Shown here in pieces: positions 43,199 to 52,587 of a stretch of DNA of 64,000 nt. Made by a program: the position numbers and the translations under genes. The stretch covers positions 1 through 64,000 of the forward strand of contig JANYAS010000119.1 of the NCBI GenBank assembly GCA_025361205.1. Direction: 5' to 3'. Below the pieces are notes generated by a model. That model had not been told where the DNA came from. It searched no databases and saw nothing but the letters and a program-made list of their open reading frames with translations. Within the stretch, counting starts at the first letter, position 1. Every line of letters starts with the position of its first letter. Source of the stretch: Holophagaceae bacterium. Lineage in GTDB: Bacteria; Acidobacteriota; Holophagae; Holophagales; Holophagaceae.

Positions 43199-43302
43199 GC
43201 TGGTCGCGAAGGACTCGGAAGCTGCGCGGAAGGCGCTGAAAAACCGAAGGACGGCGGTCCTTTCCTCATCTTCCATGGAATTTCGCGGCTTCCGCGACCA
43301 GC
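43199..43302. repeat. Intergenic repeat family E, copy 1 (GCTGGTCGCG...CGCGACCAGC)
   Basis: Outer arms GCTGGTCGCG and CGCGACCAGC bracket about 100 bp, with TTCCATGGAATTTCGCGGCTTCCGCGACC on the right. A second copy is at 63145-63234 with the same right half (TTCCGTGGGGTTCCGCGCCTTCCGCGACCAGC). Confidence 0.75.
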
Positions 43303-43321
43303 AAAACCCTGATTCTTGGGC

Positions 43322-44389
43322 TCAGCATAGGAACCGCACGGGATCCAGCGGCCCAGCTTCGCCCCGCCGGAGGAATCGCTCGGTGGCGAAGGCTCCCACC
43401 GCCAGGCCGCTGGTCATGCCGTGGCCCCCGAGGCCGGCGGACCAGAATAGGCGGGGGTTCCAGGGATCCCACCCAATCACGAAGCGGCGGTCCGTCGCGA
43501 AGGTGCGCAGGCCGGTCCAGTACCGCGTGACGGGGCGCTCCGCCAGTTGTGGGGCCAGTTCCCGGAGACTGGCGAACAGGTCCTCCAACACCGCCGGATC
43601 GTTCTCCGGCTGCCGCCCGCGCGGGGGCATGGGCACGGCGACCTCCTCGCAGGGACACATGAGCAGGCCGCCGCTTTCGGGACGGAAATAGAAGGGACGA
43701 TCCACCCACCAGACCCAGGGCTCCTGCTGGGGATGCGGGGCACCACTCCACACCAGGGAGCGCCGCAGGGGCGTGAAGGCGATGTTCGAACCGGCCAGCC
43801 GGCCCAGGTCACCGGCCCAGGCGCCCGCGGCAATGGCGAGGGCCTTCACGCGCAGGGGACCGCGGTCCGTGTCCAGGTCAAAGCCGTCCTTGGTGGGCCG
43901 CAGGCTGGAGACCCCGCAGCCGAAGCGCAGCTCCGCTCCGGCGGCACGGGCGCCTTCGGCACAGGTGCGCAGCAGGCCTGCGATATCGATGACGCCGTCG
44001 CCGGGAATGGCCAGATGCTCGGCAGCCTGGAGGCCGGGCAGGGGGATGCCCTCGCCGCGATGAACCTCCACGCCATGCCGAGCAGCCTCGGCCTCGAAGG
44101 TATCCAGCGGGCCGTGTTCGACGCTCACCAGCAGTCCGCCGCTGGCCGTCAGCAGGCCGGCTTCAGCCAGCCGACGCCGGCCTTCCACGGCGAGGGCCGT
44201 GTGCGCGTCGCGGCCCGTGAGCGCCCGGGCGACCGCGGCATTGTGGCCACTGGCGTAGGTGCCGGGCTGGTCCTCGCGGTCCGGCAGGACGATGCCCTTC
44301 TGACCGGCGCGGGCGAGGTGGAAGGCGAGGCTCAGTCCGGCGATGCCGCCGCCAATGATCGCAACCTTTGCCGTCTCAACCGTGTCCAT
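43322..44389 (-). CDS. FAD-dependent amino acid oxidase/dehydrogenase-like protein (DAO family)
   Basis: A 355-residue protein with the N-terminal dinucleotide-binding fingerprint GGGIAGLSLAFHLARAG, a GHNAAVARALTG segment near the flavin, and the C-terminal DAO signature DRRFVIGWDPWNPRLFWSAGLGGHGMTSGLAVG. It should oxidise the C-N bond of an amino acid such as glycine, sarcosine or a D-amino acid. An unusual middle segment has MCPCEEVAVPMPPRG. The ATG at 44389 follows AGGATGAGG. The downstream omega-amidase-like gene (168 bp away) may be functionally linked. Confidence 0.8.
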   Translation of the reverse strand: MDTVETAKVAIIGGGIAGLSLAFHLARAGQKGIVLPDREDQPGTYASGHNAAVARALTGRDAHTALAVEGRRRLAEAGLLTASGGLLVSVEHGPLDTFEAEAARHGVEVHRGEGIPLPGLQAAEHLAIPGDGVIDIAGLLRTCAEGARAAGAELRFGCGVSSLRPTKDGFDLDTDRGPLRVKALAIAAGAWAGDLGRLAGSNIAFTPLRRSLVWSGAPHPQQEPWVWWVDRPFYFRPESGGLLMCPCEEVAVPMPPRGRQPENDPAVLEDLFASLRELAPQLAERPVTRYWTGLRTFATDRRFVIGWDPWNPRLFWSAGLGGHGMTSGLAVGAFATERFLRRGEAGPLDPVRFLC

Positions 44390-44525
44390 GCCTCATCCTA
44401 GCGCCAAAGGCCGTGGTTACATGCTTTCCAAGGGCGGGAGCCTCCGCTCCCTGTGACCTCCGTCAAGGATTCCATGTTGCCACATGGGTGGCAGGCGTAT
44501 GATGAATGCATCCGGAGGTTGCTCC

Positions 44526-44918
44526 GTGCGGATGATCCTGCGCGCCATTCTGTCTGTCGCACTGCTCCTGGGCAGCGGGATATCGGACTGGATGCCGGCA
44601 GCTTCGCAGACGGCCTCCCTTGACTCCTGTTGCACCGGCACCCCTACGAGCATGGGGGACAGCTGCCCCTGCCCCAAGCCGGAGAACAACCGGGCCCCAC
44701 AACGTGGTGCCTGCATTGAACGGCAGGGTGTGGTCGCCCAACAGGTTGCCCGAAGAGGCGACCAGGGACAGCGGCGCACCGAACCCCGGCCCGAGCCCAC
44801 CACCTGGGCAGTCGCTCAGGACGTATCCTTCCTCGAGTCCGGGGACGCGCAGCCTTCCCGGGGCCGCGATCCAGACTTGGGTAGGCATCTGGCCCGACTG
44901 AGCACGTTCCGGATCTGA
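44526..44918 (+). CDS. Small exported Cys-rich protein upstream of the Cus operon
   Basis: From GTG at 44526 (GGAGG site 8 nt upstream), the 130-residue product has a signal-like N-terminus (RMILRAILSVALLLGSGISDW) and then a Cys-rich stretch (DSCCTGTPTSMGDSCPCPKPENN), followed by a low-complexity arginine-rich C-terminus that is not conserved-looking. Position directly before a copper/silver efflux operon on the same strand suggests a metal-binding periplasmic accessory. The frame may really be a partial or degenerate gene: the second half has no domain pattern. Confidence 0.5.
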   Translation: MRMILRAILSVALLLGSGISDWMPAASQTASLDSCCTGTPTSMGDSCPCPKPENNRAPQRGACIERQGVVAQQVARRGDQGQRRTEPRPEPTTWAVAQDVSFLESGDAQPSRGRDPDLGRHLARLSTFRI

Positions 44919-44986
44919 TCGGGGATTGAGTGAAGCCTTGCCTGCTCATTCGAGTGGGCTACCCTCATTTCCTTTCCGGAGTCTTC

Positions 44987-46372
44987 ATGCGCACCTCGCT
45001 GCGTCTGGCCCCGGCCCTGGTGCTCGTTGCATCGGGTCTGGCCCAGGCCCCCCCTTCCGCATCCCAACCTTCCGATCCCGCGCTGGCGGCGCTGCTTAGT
45101 GAGGCCTTGGCGGTCCATCCTGATATCCAGAAGGCCGAAGCGGCTGTGAGGATAGACCAGGAGCGCATTCCCCAGGCGGGCGTGCTGCCGGATCCATCTC
45201 TATCCCTGGGTATCCAGAACGATGGCTTCAAGCGCATTGAGGTGGGCCGCATGGAGACCAGCTTCTACAGCGTGGCCCTCACGCAGCCGCTGCCGTGGCC
45301 TGGCAAGCGGGGCCTCCGCAAGGAAGTGGCGGCCATCGCCGTCGATGTATCCCAGGCCGCCCGGAGCCGGGTTCAAATGGGCCTGGAGGCCGACGTGCGG
45401 CGAGGCTACACGGCGCTGCTGCTGATCCGCGGCCAGAAGCGCCTGTTGGGCGAGCAGTCGGTCTTCCTCGAGCAGGCGGAAAAACTGGCCCGGACCCGCT
45501 ACGAGGTGGGTCAGGGCAGCCAGGGCGATCTGCTGCGGGCCCAGCTGGAGCGCACGCGCCTGCGACAGGCGACCTGGGCCCTGGATGCTGAGGAACGCTC
45601 CACCCTCGCGGGACTGAATCGCCTCCGCCAGCACGAGCCGGCCGACCCAATCCCCACCACCGCCGCGCTCCCGGAGCTACCCGAACCGACCCTCCTCGCG
45701 CTGAACGAAGTAGAGGCTGTCAGCCCCGAGCTGGCCGGGGCCCGCGCAGGCGTGCGTCAGACGGAAAAGCTGCTCGACCTGGCGAAGCTGGATCGGCGCC
45801 CGGACTTCGCCGTCACCGCGGGCATCATGCCCCGGGGCAGCCTCGAGCCCATGTGGCAGGTGGGCGTGAGCATCTCGCTGCCCATCTATGGCCGTCAGAA
45901 ACAGCAGCGGGCCGTGGCTGAACATGAGCACCATAGGGTGGGTCAGGGGGCCGAGGTGGAGTCGGTACGCACGCTCCTCCGGCAGCGCACGGAAGAACGC
46001 AACATCCAGATTGAGACGCTGCGCCGTACCCGTGACCTCTACCGCGAAGGCCTGCTGGTGCAGAGCGAGGCCAGCTTCAAGGCCACGCTGGCCCAGTACG
46101 AGTCGGGCCGTGCACCCTTCCTGGGTGCCCTGGAAGCGCTGAACGGCTGGGTGGGTGACCAGGGAGCCTACTTGCAGATCCTGGCCCAGCTCCAGGCCCA
46201 GCACATTGCCCTGCGCGAGGCGGCCCTCGGGACCACAGCCTCCATCACCGGTGGTTCTTTGGCCTCAGCCAGCATCGCAGCAGGAGCCGCTGCCGCACCT
46301 TCCGCCTCGAAATCCTCTGCCAAGGCCCCGGGCGCGCCCCAGGACAGCGGCCCCGCCATGAACAAGATGTAG
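44987..46372 (+). CDS. cusC: Outer-membrane efflux duct, TolC/CusC family
   Basis: The 461-residue protein starts with a signal peptide (LRLAPALVLVASGLAQA) and has two repeated TolC halves: ALLSEALAVHPDIQKAEAAVRIDQERIPQAGVLPDPSLSLG, YSVALTQPLPWPGKRG and ARTRYEVGQGSQGDLLRAQLERTRLRQ in the first; GVRQTEKLLDLAKLDRRPDFAVTAGIM and QVGVSISLPIYGRQKQQRAVAEHE in the second. It forms the trimeric channel through the outer membrane for the pump encoded downstream. The ATG at 44987 follows CCGGAG. The C-terminal tail is Ala/Ser/Pro-rich. Confidence 0.88.
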   Translation: MRTSLRLAPALVLVASGLAQAPPSASQPSDPALAALLSEALAVHPDIQKAEAAVRIDQERIPQAGVLPDPSLSLGIQNDGFKRIEVGRMETSFYSVALTQPLPWPGKRGLRKEVAAIAVDVSQAARSRVQMGLEADVRRGYTALLLIRGQKRLLGEQSVFLEQAEKLARTRYEVGQGSQGDLLRAQLERTRLRQATWALDAEERSTLAGLNRLRQHEPADPIPTTAALPELPEPTLLALNEVEAVSPELAGARAGVRQTEKLLDLAKLDRRPDFAVTAGIMPRGSLEPMWQVGVSISLPIYGRQKQQRAVAEHEHHRVGQGAEVESVRTLLRQRTEERNIQIETLRRTRDLYREGLLVQSEASFKATLAQYESGRAPFLGALEALNGWVGDQGAYLQILAQLQAQHIALREAALGTTASITGGSLASASIAAGAAAAPSASKSSAKAPGAPQDSGPAMNKM

Positions 46373-46382
46373 GAGATTCCCC

Positions 46383-47858
46383 ATGAGCCTCGATCAACCC
46401 TCTTTCGATCCCCCGGCCCGCAAAGGCTTCCCCTTCCGCCCCGTCGCCTTCGTGGCCCTCGGCCTGGTGGTGGGCGTGGGTGGCATGCTGCTGCTGCGGC
46501 CCGGCGCCCGTGCGGGCAATCAGCACGACACCATGAGTGCTTTGTCCCAAAAGAAGCAGATGTACCAGTGCCCCATGCACCCGCAGATCATCATGGACCA
46601 CGAAGGCGACTGCCCCATCTGCGGCATGAAGCTCGTGCCGATGGCCAGTGATGCCCCCAAGGAGAAGGGGAAAATCCTCTATTACATCTCCCCCATGAAC
46701 CCGAGCATCAGCTCCAAGGTCCCCATGAAAGATGAGATGGGCATGGACTATGTGCCGGTCTTCGAAGGCGACCTCCAGGGCGAGGGGGCGAGTCTGGAGT
46801 CCCACGCCGCCGTGAAAATCGACCACGAGCGTCAGCAGCTCATCGGTCTGCGGACCGAGAAGGTGATCGAGGGGAATGTGAGCGGGGAACTCCGCACCGT
46901 GGGCCGCGTCACCGTGGATGAAACCCGGGTCCGCAAGGTGAACGTGAAGGTGGAGGGCTTCGTGGAGAAGCTCTTCGTGGACTTCGTGGGGAAACCCGTG
47001 GCGAAGGGCCAGCCCCTGTTCAGCATCTACAGCCCGGAGTTCGTCAGCGCCCAGCGGGAATACCTGCTGGCCCAAAGCACACAGAAGGCGCTCGCGGGCG
47101 GGAGCCTGCAAGGCAGCGGCAGTGATCTGCTGGAGGCCGCCAAGCGGCGCCTCACGCTGTGGGATGTGCCCAAGGAAGCGTTGGAACGGCTCGACAAGAC
47201 GGGCGAGGTCCAGCGGGCCCTCACGCTGCGTAGCCCCATCTCAGGCGTGGTCACGGCCAAGAACGTGGTCGAGGGGGCCCGCATCACCTCGGCGGACATC
47301 CCCTTCGAGATCACCGACCTGGGCCATGTCTGGGTCCAGGCCGACATTTACGAGGCCGAGCTGGGCCGGGTGAAGGTGGGCATGCCCGCCGACCTGACGG
47401 TCCAGGCCTACGCCGGGAAAACGTTCAAGGGCCGGATCGCCTTCGTGGATCCGAGCCTGGATCCCAAGTCCCGTACCGCCAAGGCCCGCCTGGAGTTCCC
47501 GAATCCCAAGGGAGAGCTGAAGCCCGAGATGTTCGGGGAAGTCGTGCTGAAGGCCCAGGGCCGCAAGGGCCTTATCATTCCCCTGGATGCCGTGCTAGAT
47601 GCCGGCACCTCCAAGGTGGTCTTCGTCGGGTTGGGGGATGGCAAGTTCGAGCCCCGCGAAGTCACCACCGGCACCACCATCGGCGAGAAGGTCGAGATCC
47701 TCTCCGGTCTCAAGGCGGGTGAAGACGTCGTCGTCCGCGCCAACTTCCTGGTCGACTCTGAATCCCGCCTGAAGGCGGCCTTGGCTCATTTGACCCAGAA
47801 GGGCGTGCCTCAGCCTTCCGCCCCTGCGGGCGGCCATCAGCATGAGGGGGCGAAGTGA
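46383..47858 (+). CDS. cusB: Periplasmic adaptor of heavy-metal RND pump, CusB family
   Basis: A 491-residue protein with an N-terminal membrane anchor (VAFVALGLVVGVGGMLLLRPG), a heavy-metal-binding domain (YQCPMHPQIIMDHEGDCPICGMKLVPM, about residues 60-87) and a second Met-rich copy without cysteines (YYISPMNPSISSKVPMKDEMGMDYVPVFEGD). Then come the lipoyl, hairpin and barrel domains typical of CusB (VEKLFVDFVGKPVAKGQPLFSIYSPEFVSAQREYL, SPISGVVTAKNVVEG, WVQADIYEAELGRVKVGMPADLTV). Cys/Met ligands favour Cu(I)/Ag(I). Its stop overlaps the pump's GTG by 4 nt. Confidence 0.92.
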   Translation: MSLDQPSFDPPARKGFPFRPVAFVALGLVVGVGGMLLLRPGARAGNQHDTMSALSQKKQMYQCPMHPQIIMDHEGDCPICGMKLVPMASDAPKEKGKILYYISPMNPSISSKVPMKDEMGMDYVPVFEGDLQGEGASLESHAAVKIDHERQQLIGLRTEKVIEGNVSGELRTVGRVTVDETRVRKVNVKVEGFVEKLFVDFVGKPVAKGQPLFSIYSPEFVSAQREYLLAQSTQKALAGGSLQGSGSDLLEAAKRRLTLWDVPKEALERLDKTGEVQRALTLRSPISGVVTAKNVVEGARITSADIPFEITDLGHVWVQADIYEAELGRVKVGMPADLTVQAYAGKTFKGRIAFVDPSLDPKSRTAKARLEFPNPKGELKPEMFGEVVLKAQGRKGLIIPLDAVLDAGTSKVVFVGLGDGKFEPREVTTGTTIGEKVEILSGLKAGEDVVVRANFLVDSESRLKAALAHLTQKGVPQPSAPAGGHQHEGAK

Positions 47859-50800
47859 GCGCACACGTAGGCTACGACCCCGAACACCCGACCTTCCTCC
47901 AGCGGATCATCCGCTTTTCGGCGGAGAACCGCTGGCTGGTGATGGCCGCCTCCGTGCTGCTGATCGTCATGTCCTTCTGGACCATGCGGAACATCCCCCT
48001 GGATGCCCTGCCGGATCTCAGCGACACCCAGGTGATCATCTACACCAAGTGGGACCGCAGCCCCGACATCGTGGAAGACCAGGTGACCTACCCCATCGTG
48101 ACCGCCCTCCTGGGCGCCCCGAAGGTGAAGGCCGTGCGGGCCCTGTCAGACTTCGGCTTCTCCTATGTCTATGTGATCTACGAGGACGGCACGGACATCT
48201 ACTGGGCCCGGTCCCGGACCCTGGAATACCTCAGCAAGATCATCTCCAGCCTGCCGCCCGGCGTGACGCCGTCGCTAGGTCCCGACGCCACCTCGGTGGG
48301 CTGGGTCTACCAGTACGCCCTGGTGGACCACAGCGGCAAGCACAGCATGGATGAATTGCGGTCCCTGCAGGACTGGTTCCTCCGCTACGGCATTCAGAGC
48401 ACGCCCGGCGTGGCCGAAGTGGCCACGGTGGGGGGCCAGGCCCGGCAGTTCCAGGTCCAGGTGGATCCCAACAAGTTGGCGGCTTACAAGATCCCCATCG
48501 AAGCCGTCATCAACGCGGTGAAATCCTCCAATTCGGAGGTGGGTGGTCGCCTGGTGGAATACGGCGGACGGGAGTACATGGTCCGGGGCCGGGGCTACGT
48601 GAAGACCACCCAGGATCTCGAAAAGGCTGTGCTCAAGGCCGAGAATGGCACACCTGTCCGCATCAGCGAGGTGGCCACCGTCACCCTGGGACCGGAAATG
48701 CGCCGGGGCATTGCGGATCTGGATGGCCACGGCGATGTGGTCGGCGGCATCGTGATCATGCGCCAGGGCGAGAATGCCTTGAATGTCATCGAACGGGTCA
48801 AGACCAGGATCAAGGAGCTGAAGCAGGGCCTGCCCGAAGGCGTGGAAGTCATCACGGTCTATGACCGCTCCACGCTGATCAACAACGCCATCACCACAGT
48901 GAAGCACAAGCTCATCGAGGAAATGATCGTCGTCTCGATCATCATCCTGATCTTTCTGTGGCATATCCCGTCGGCCATCGTGCCCATCATCACGATCCCC
49001 GTGAGCGTGGCCCTGGCCTTCATCCCGATGTACGGCATTGGCCAGAACGCCAACCTGATGAGCCTGGCAGGCATCGCCATTTCCATCGGCGTGCTGGTGG
49101 ACGGGGCCATCGTCGAGGTGGAGAACGCCTACAAAAAGATCGAACGGTGGATCGAAGCCGGGAAACCGGGGAGCTTCTACCACGTCCGGCTCGAAGCCCT
49201 CATGGAAGTGGGGCCCTCGGTATTTTTCTCCCTGCTGGTGGTGGCGGTGAGCTTCCTGCCCATCTTCACCCTGATGGATCAGGAGGGTCGCCTCTTCAAG
49301 CCCCTGGCCTTCTCCAAGAACTTCGCCATGGGCATCGCCGCCCTCCTGGCGCTCACCCTTGATCCGGCCATGCGCATGCTCTTCGCCCGGGTGGAGCCTT
49401 TCACCTTCAAGCCCAAGTGGCTGGCCTGGACCGCCACGCAGATTGCCGTGGGCAAGTACTACGCCGAGGAGAAGCATCCCATCAGCGTCTTCCTCCATTG
49501 GATCTACGAACGGCCCTGCCGCTTCGTGGTGAAGCACGCCAAGGCGACCATCGCCGTGGCCATTCTCCTGGTGGTGGCCACCATCCCGGCCTTCGTGAGC
49601 TTGGGCACTGAGTTCATGCCGCCCCTGAACGAAGGCACGCTGCTCTACATGCCCTCGACGCTGCCGGGCCTCAGCCAGACCGAGGCCCAGCGCATCCTCC
49701 AGGTGCAGGATCGCCTCATCAAGACGGTGCCCGAAGTGGATCGTGTCTTTGGCAAGGCCGGCCGGGCCGACACCTCCACGGATCCGGCGCCCTTTTCCAT
49801 GATGGAGACGGTGATCAACCTGAAGCCCGAAGACCAGTGGCGAGAGAAGCCCCGCTGGTTCAGCTCCTGGGCTCCGGACTTCCTCAAGGCCATCCTCCGG
49901 CCCATCTGGCGGGATCGCATCACCCAGGAGGAGATCGTCGCGGAGTTGGACCGCGTCGTGAAACTCCCCGCCATTCCCAACGCCTGGACCATGCCCATCA
50001 AGGCGCGCTTGGACATGCTCAGCACCGGTATCCGCACGCCCGTGGGCCTGAAGATCAACGGCGCCGATCTGGAGACCATCCAGAAGGTCGCGGTCGACGC
50101 CGAGCGCATCCTGCAAGGCGTGCCGGGTACCCGCAGCGCCTTTGCCGAACGCACGGCCCAGGGCTATTTCCTGGACTTCGTGCTGAAACGGGAGCAACTG
50201 GCCCGCTACGGCATCAGCGTCGAGCAGGCCAACATGCTGGTGATGACCGCCATCGGCGGCGACAACCAAAGCACCGTCTACGCAGGCCGGGAACGGTACC
50301 CCATCAATGTGCGCTACGCCCGGGACTACCGGGAAAGCCCGGAAGCCCTTCAGCGGGTCCTCATCCCCGCGCCGGGGGGCGCCATGATCCCCATGGAAGC
50401 GATCGCGGAGCTCAAGTGGACCACCGGCCCGGCCATGATCCGCGATGAGAACGGCCAAATGAACGGCTACGTCCTGGTGGACTTCGACACCTCCAAATTC
50501 GATGTTGGGTCCTACGTTCACAGCGCCAAGACGGCCATCGAAAAGGAACTCAAACTGCCCGCGGGGTACAGCCTCACCTGGTCCGGCCAGTACGAGAACA
50601 TGATCCGCGTGAAGGAGCGGCTGAAGCTCATCCTGCCCATCACGTTGGTGCTGATCTTCGGGCTGCTCTACGCCAACACGAAGAGCGCCTTCAAGGCCTC
50701 CATCGTGATGCTGGCCGTGCCCTTCAGCGCCATCGGCGCCTTCTGGTTCCTGTGGCTGCTGGGCTACAATATGAGCATTGCCGTGTGGGTGGGCCTCATT

Positions 50801-51187
50801 GCTCTGATGGGGTTGGACGCCGAAACGGGCGTGTTCATGCTGCTCTTCCTGGACCTCAGCCATGAAGAAGCCCAAAAGGAAGGCCGCCTGAACACCACGG
50901 GCGACCTCGTGGAAGCCATCATCCACGGTGCCGTCAAGCGAGTGCGCCCCAAGGCGATGACGGTCTTTGCAGCGTTCATGGGCCTGCTCCCCATCATGTG
51001 GAGCACCGGCACCGGCGCCGACGTCATGAAGCGCATCGCCGCCCCCATGGTGGGCGGCCTGGCCACCAGCTTCCTCCTCGAGCTACTGGTCTACCCCTCC
51101 ATCTACTACCTCTGGAAGAAGAAGGAGGTCGTGGAAGGACCCGTGACACCCGAACCCGTTCCGAGCCTCTCACTGGAACCAGCCTGA
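47855..51187 (+). CDS. cusA: Heavy-metal RND efflux pump, CusA/CzcA family
   Basis: The 1110-residue inner-membrane protein is homologous to HME-RND pumps along its length: [87 protein letters not shown] (transmembrane acidic region), [25 protein letters not shown] and [26 protein letters not shown]. Twelve transmembrane segments and two large periplasmic loops are evident. It exports monovalent copper/silver or related cations using the proton gradient, with the adaptor and duct encoded upstream. GTG start overlapping the cusB stop indicates translational coupling. Cu/Ag over Zn/Co is inferred from the adaptor. Confidence 0.94.
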   Translation: MSAHVGYDPEHPTFLQRIIRFSAENRWLVMAASVLLIVMSFWTMRNIPLDALPDLSDTQVIIYTKWDRSPDIVEDQVTYPIVTALLGAPKVKAVRALSDFGFSYVYVIYEDGTDIYWARSRTLEYLSKIISSLPPGVTPSLGPDATSVGWVYQYALVDHSGKHSMDELRSLQDWFLRYGIQSTPGVAEVATVGGQARQFQVQVDPNKLAAYKIPIEAVINAVKSSNSEVGGRLVEYGGREYMVRGRGYVKTTQDLEKAVLKAENGTPVRISEVATVTLGPEMRRGIADLDGHGDVVGGIVIMRQGENALNVIERVKTRIKELKQGLPEGVEVITVYDRSTLINNAITTVKHKLIEEMIVVSIIILIFLWHIPSAIVPIITIPVSVALAFIPMYGIGQNANLMSLAGIAISIGVLVDGAIVEVENAYKKIERWIEAGKPGSFYHVRLEALMEVGPSVFFSLLVVAVSFLPIFTLMDQEGRLFKPLAFSKNFAMGIAALLALTLDPAMRMLFARVEPFTFKPKWLAWTATQIAVGKYYAEEKHPISVFLHWIYERPCRFVVKHAKATIAVAILLVVATIPAFVSLGTEFMPPLNEGTLLYMPSTLPGLSQTEAQRILQVQDRLIKTVPEVDRVFGKAGRADTSTDPAPFSMMETVINLKPEDQWREKPRWFSSWAPDFLKAILRPIWRDRITQEEIVAELDRVVKLPAIPNAWTMPIKARLDMLSTGIRTPVGLKINGADLETIQKVAVDAERILQGVPGTRSAFAERTAQGYFLDFVLKREQLARYGISVEQANMLVMTAIGGDNQSTVYAGRERYPINVRYARDYRESPEALQRVLIPAPGGAMIPMEAIAELKWTTGPAMIRDENGQMNGYVLVDFDTSKFDVGSYVHSAKTAIEKELKLPAGYSLTWSGQYENMIRVKERLKLILPITLVLIFGLLYANTKSAFKASIVMLAVPFSAIGAFWFLWLLGYNMSIAVWVGLIALMGLDAETGVFMLLFLDLSHEEAQKEGRLNTTGDLVEAIIHGAVKRVRPKAMTVFAAFMGLLPIMWSTGTGADVMKRIAAPMVGGLATSFLLELLVYPSIYYLWKKKEVVEGPVTPEPVPSLSLEPA

Positions 51188-51213
51188 GTTCACCTTTCAT
51201 TAAGGAGTTTCCA

Positions 51214-51609
51214 ATGAATGCATCACTCTTCTTCCTTCCCGTCTTTCTGACGCTTTTCGCGCTCCCGGCCCAGGCCCAGTGTGGCCCCAGCCATCACGGG
51301 TCAAACCAGGGACACTCCGGGCACCAGGAAAGTGCTCCCGAGAGAGTCCACGCTACCAATACGATCTGCCCCGTCATGGGACAGCCTGTCAAACCTGTAA
51401 GGGATCGCGAGGTGGTCATTCGCGGGACCTACTACTTGGTTTGCTGCGACGGGTGTGGCCCGGAGATGTCCGAGCACTACAACAAATACCTCGACAAGGA
51501 TGGGCGTCCCCTGAATGACCCGCAAAGAGAATCGAACCAGGCCGGGAAGATCTCGGAACCTCCCACCACCACTGCATCTCCATCGAAGCACGATGGCCAT
51601 CAGCACTGA
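51214..51609 (+). CDS. Exported YHS/TRASH-like metal-binding protein 1
   Basis: A 131-residue protein with a signal peptide (LFFLPVFLTLFALPAQAQ), a His-rich linker (CGPSHHGSNQGHSGHQES) and one TRASH/YHS-like domain (NTICPVMGQPVKPVRDREVVIRGTYYLVCCDGCGPEMSEHYNKYLDKDG), where CPVMG and CCDGC are the likely metal ligands. The C-terminus is again His-rich (KHDGHQH). It follows cusA by 26 bp with an AAGGAG site, so it is probably in the operon and may buffer copper or silver in the periplasm. Confidence 0.75.
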   Translation: MNASLFFLPVFLTLFALPAQAQCGPSHHGSNQGHSGHQESAPERVHATNTICPVMGQPVKPVRDREVVIRGTYYLVCCDGCGPEMSEHYNKYLDKDGRPLNDPQRESNQAGKISEPPTTTASPSKHDGHQH

Positions 51610-51747
51610 TGATGGTCGAAGGATTTCCTCATTTTTCTTGATGGCGGCCCCTGACGGCATTGGCCTTCGAGGTCCGCACGAACGGTGGCGCCATGAACGG
51701 CCTGGGCCTCTCCGTCCTTTCTTGGCCGTAACCCTGAAGGAACAACC

Positions 51748-51975
51748 ATGCTCAACCTGCTCTTCGCCCTGGCCGTCACGGCCAGTCCCCAAGTTAAACC
51801 TGCCACCAACACGGCCTGCCCCGTCCTCGGCGGCAAGGTGTCGGAAAAATCGAAGACTGTCGTGGCGCGCGGCCAGGAATACCGCATCTGCTGCGGTGGC
51901 TGCGACACGACCCTGCTCAAGAATCCCGACAAGTACCTTGGGAAGGACGGCACGCCGAAGAACGCAAAGATGTAA
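51748..51975 (+). CDS. Exported YHS/TRASH-like metal-binding protein 2
   Basis: A 75-residue protein with a short signal (MLNLLFALAVTASPQ) and a domain like that of the previous gene: NTACPVLGGKVSEKSKTVVARGQEYRICCGGCDTTLLKNPDKYLGKDG. Ligand candidates are the Cys of CPVLG and the CCGGC cluster. It lacks the His-rich parts of protein 1. The 138 bp before it hold no other gene. Confidence 0.75.
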   Translation: MLNLLFALAVTASPQVKPATNTACPVLGGKVSEKSKTVVARGQEYRICCGGCDTTLLKNPDKYLGKDGTPKNAKM

Positions 51976-52057
51976 TCATTGCAACCATCCCATCCCCATG
52001 TGTCAATCGGCCACAGGGGGTGCGGTTACATTGGGAGCCGATGATTTCGGAGGTCTC

Positions 52058-52297
52058 ATGTTTCATACAGCCCTGCTCAGCCTTGCCGTCCTGGCCGCTC
52101 CCGCGGCCGACAAGGCCAAGCCCGCCACCAACACCAAGGATCCCGTCTGCAAGATGACCGTGGACGAAAAATCAGCGACCTTCGCCGTGCGTGGCCGGGA
52201 CTACCGCGTGTGCAGCAAGCATTGTGGCGATGCGCTCCAGAAGGATCCAGACAAGTACTTGGATAAGGACGGAAGCGTGAAGGCGGAAAAAAAGTAA
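52058..52297 (+). CDS. Exported YHS/TRASH-like metal-binding protein 3
   Basis: A 79-residue protein with signal (LLSLAVLAAPAADKAKP) and a canonical YHS start (DPVCKMTVDEKSATFAVRGRDYRVCSKHCGDALQKDPDKYLDKDG). Here the second cluster is CSKHC, unlike the CC-G-C of its two relatives, so metal preference may differ. The ATG at 52058 follows GGAGGT. It is the third tandem member of the family after the Cus operon. Confidence 0.78.
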   Translation: MFHTALLSLAVLAAPAADKAKPATNTKDPVCKMTVDEKSATFAVRGRDYRVCSKHCGDALQKDPDKYLDKDGSVKAEKK

Positions 52298-52318
52298 AGT
52301 AGGGACATCTCCCCCTTC

Positions 52319-52358
52319 AGGCCCCGAGGCGGTGGCGTTGTTCGCTGTCCCGGGGCCT
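52319..52358 (+). terminator. Candidate terminator hairpin after the YHS cluster
   Basis: AGGCCCCG and CGGGGCCT form a perfect 8-bp stem around a 24-nt loop, 22 bp after the last YHS gene. No strong T-run follows. Between this and the M4 protease (to about 52480) the DNA is AT-rich and probably carries its promoter. Confidence 0.5.
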
Positions 52359-52587
52359 TGGTGCATCCAATTTTCCAACCCAGGTGAACCGATGATTCGC
52401 GAAAATTTACAAAGTCTACAAAGATGCCGTAATTGGAAAGAATGTCGGGAAATTAACATCTCTTAGCTTGCTGGAGTCGGGTTAGCGGCCTAGGGTGGAT
52501 GCACTATCCCAATTCTTCCCGCGTCATTCGGGTGACCCCGTTCACCCGGATTCCGTGTTCCAGCTACCCCATCCCTCCGGAGGTTCT

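Noticed and set aside
48275..50926. Minus-strand ORF of 883 codons opposite cusA
   Set aside because: Mirror-frame artefact of a high-GC RND pump gene, with repetitive His/Asp/Gly composition.
51600..51953. Minus-strand ORF of 117 codons opposite the second YHS gene
   Set aside because: No domain, no start context, and the plus strand has a signal peptide and YHS-like domain.
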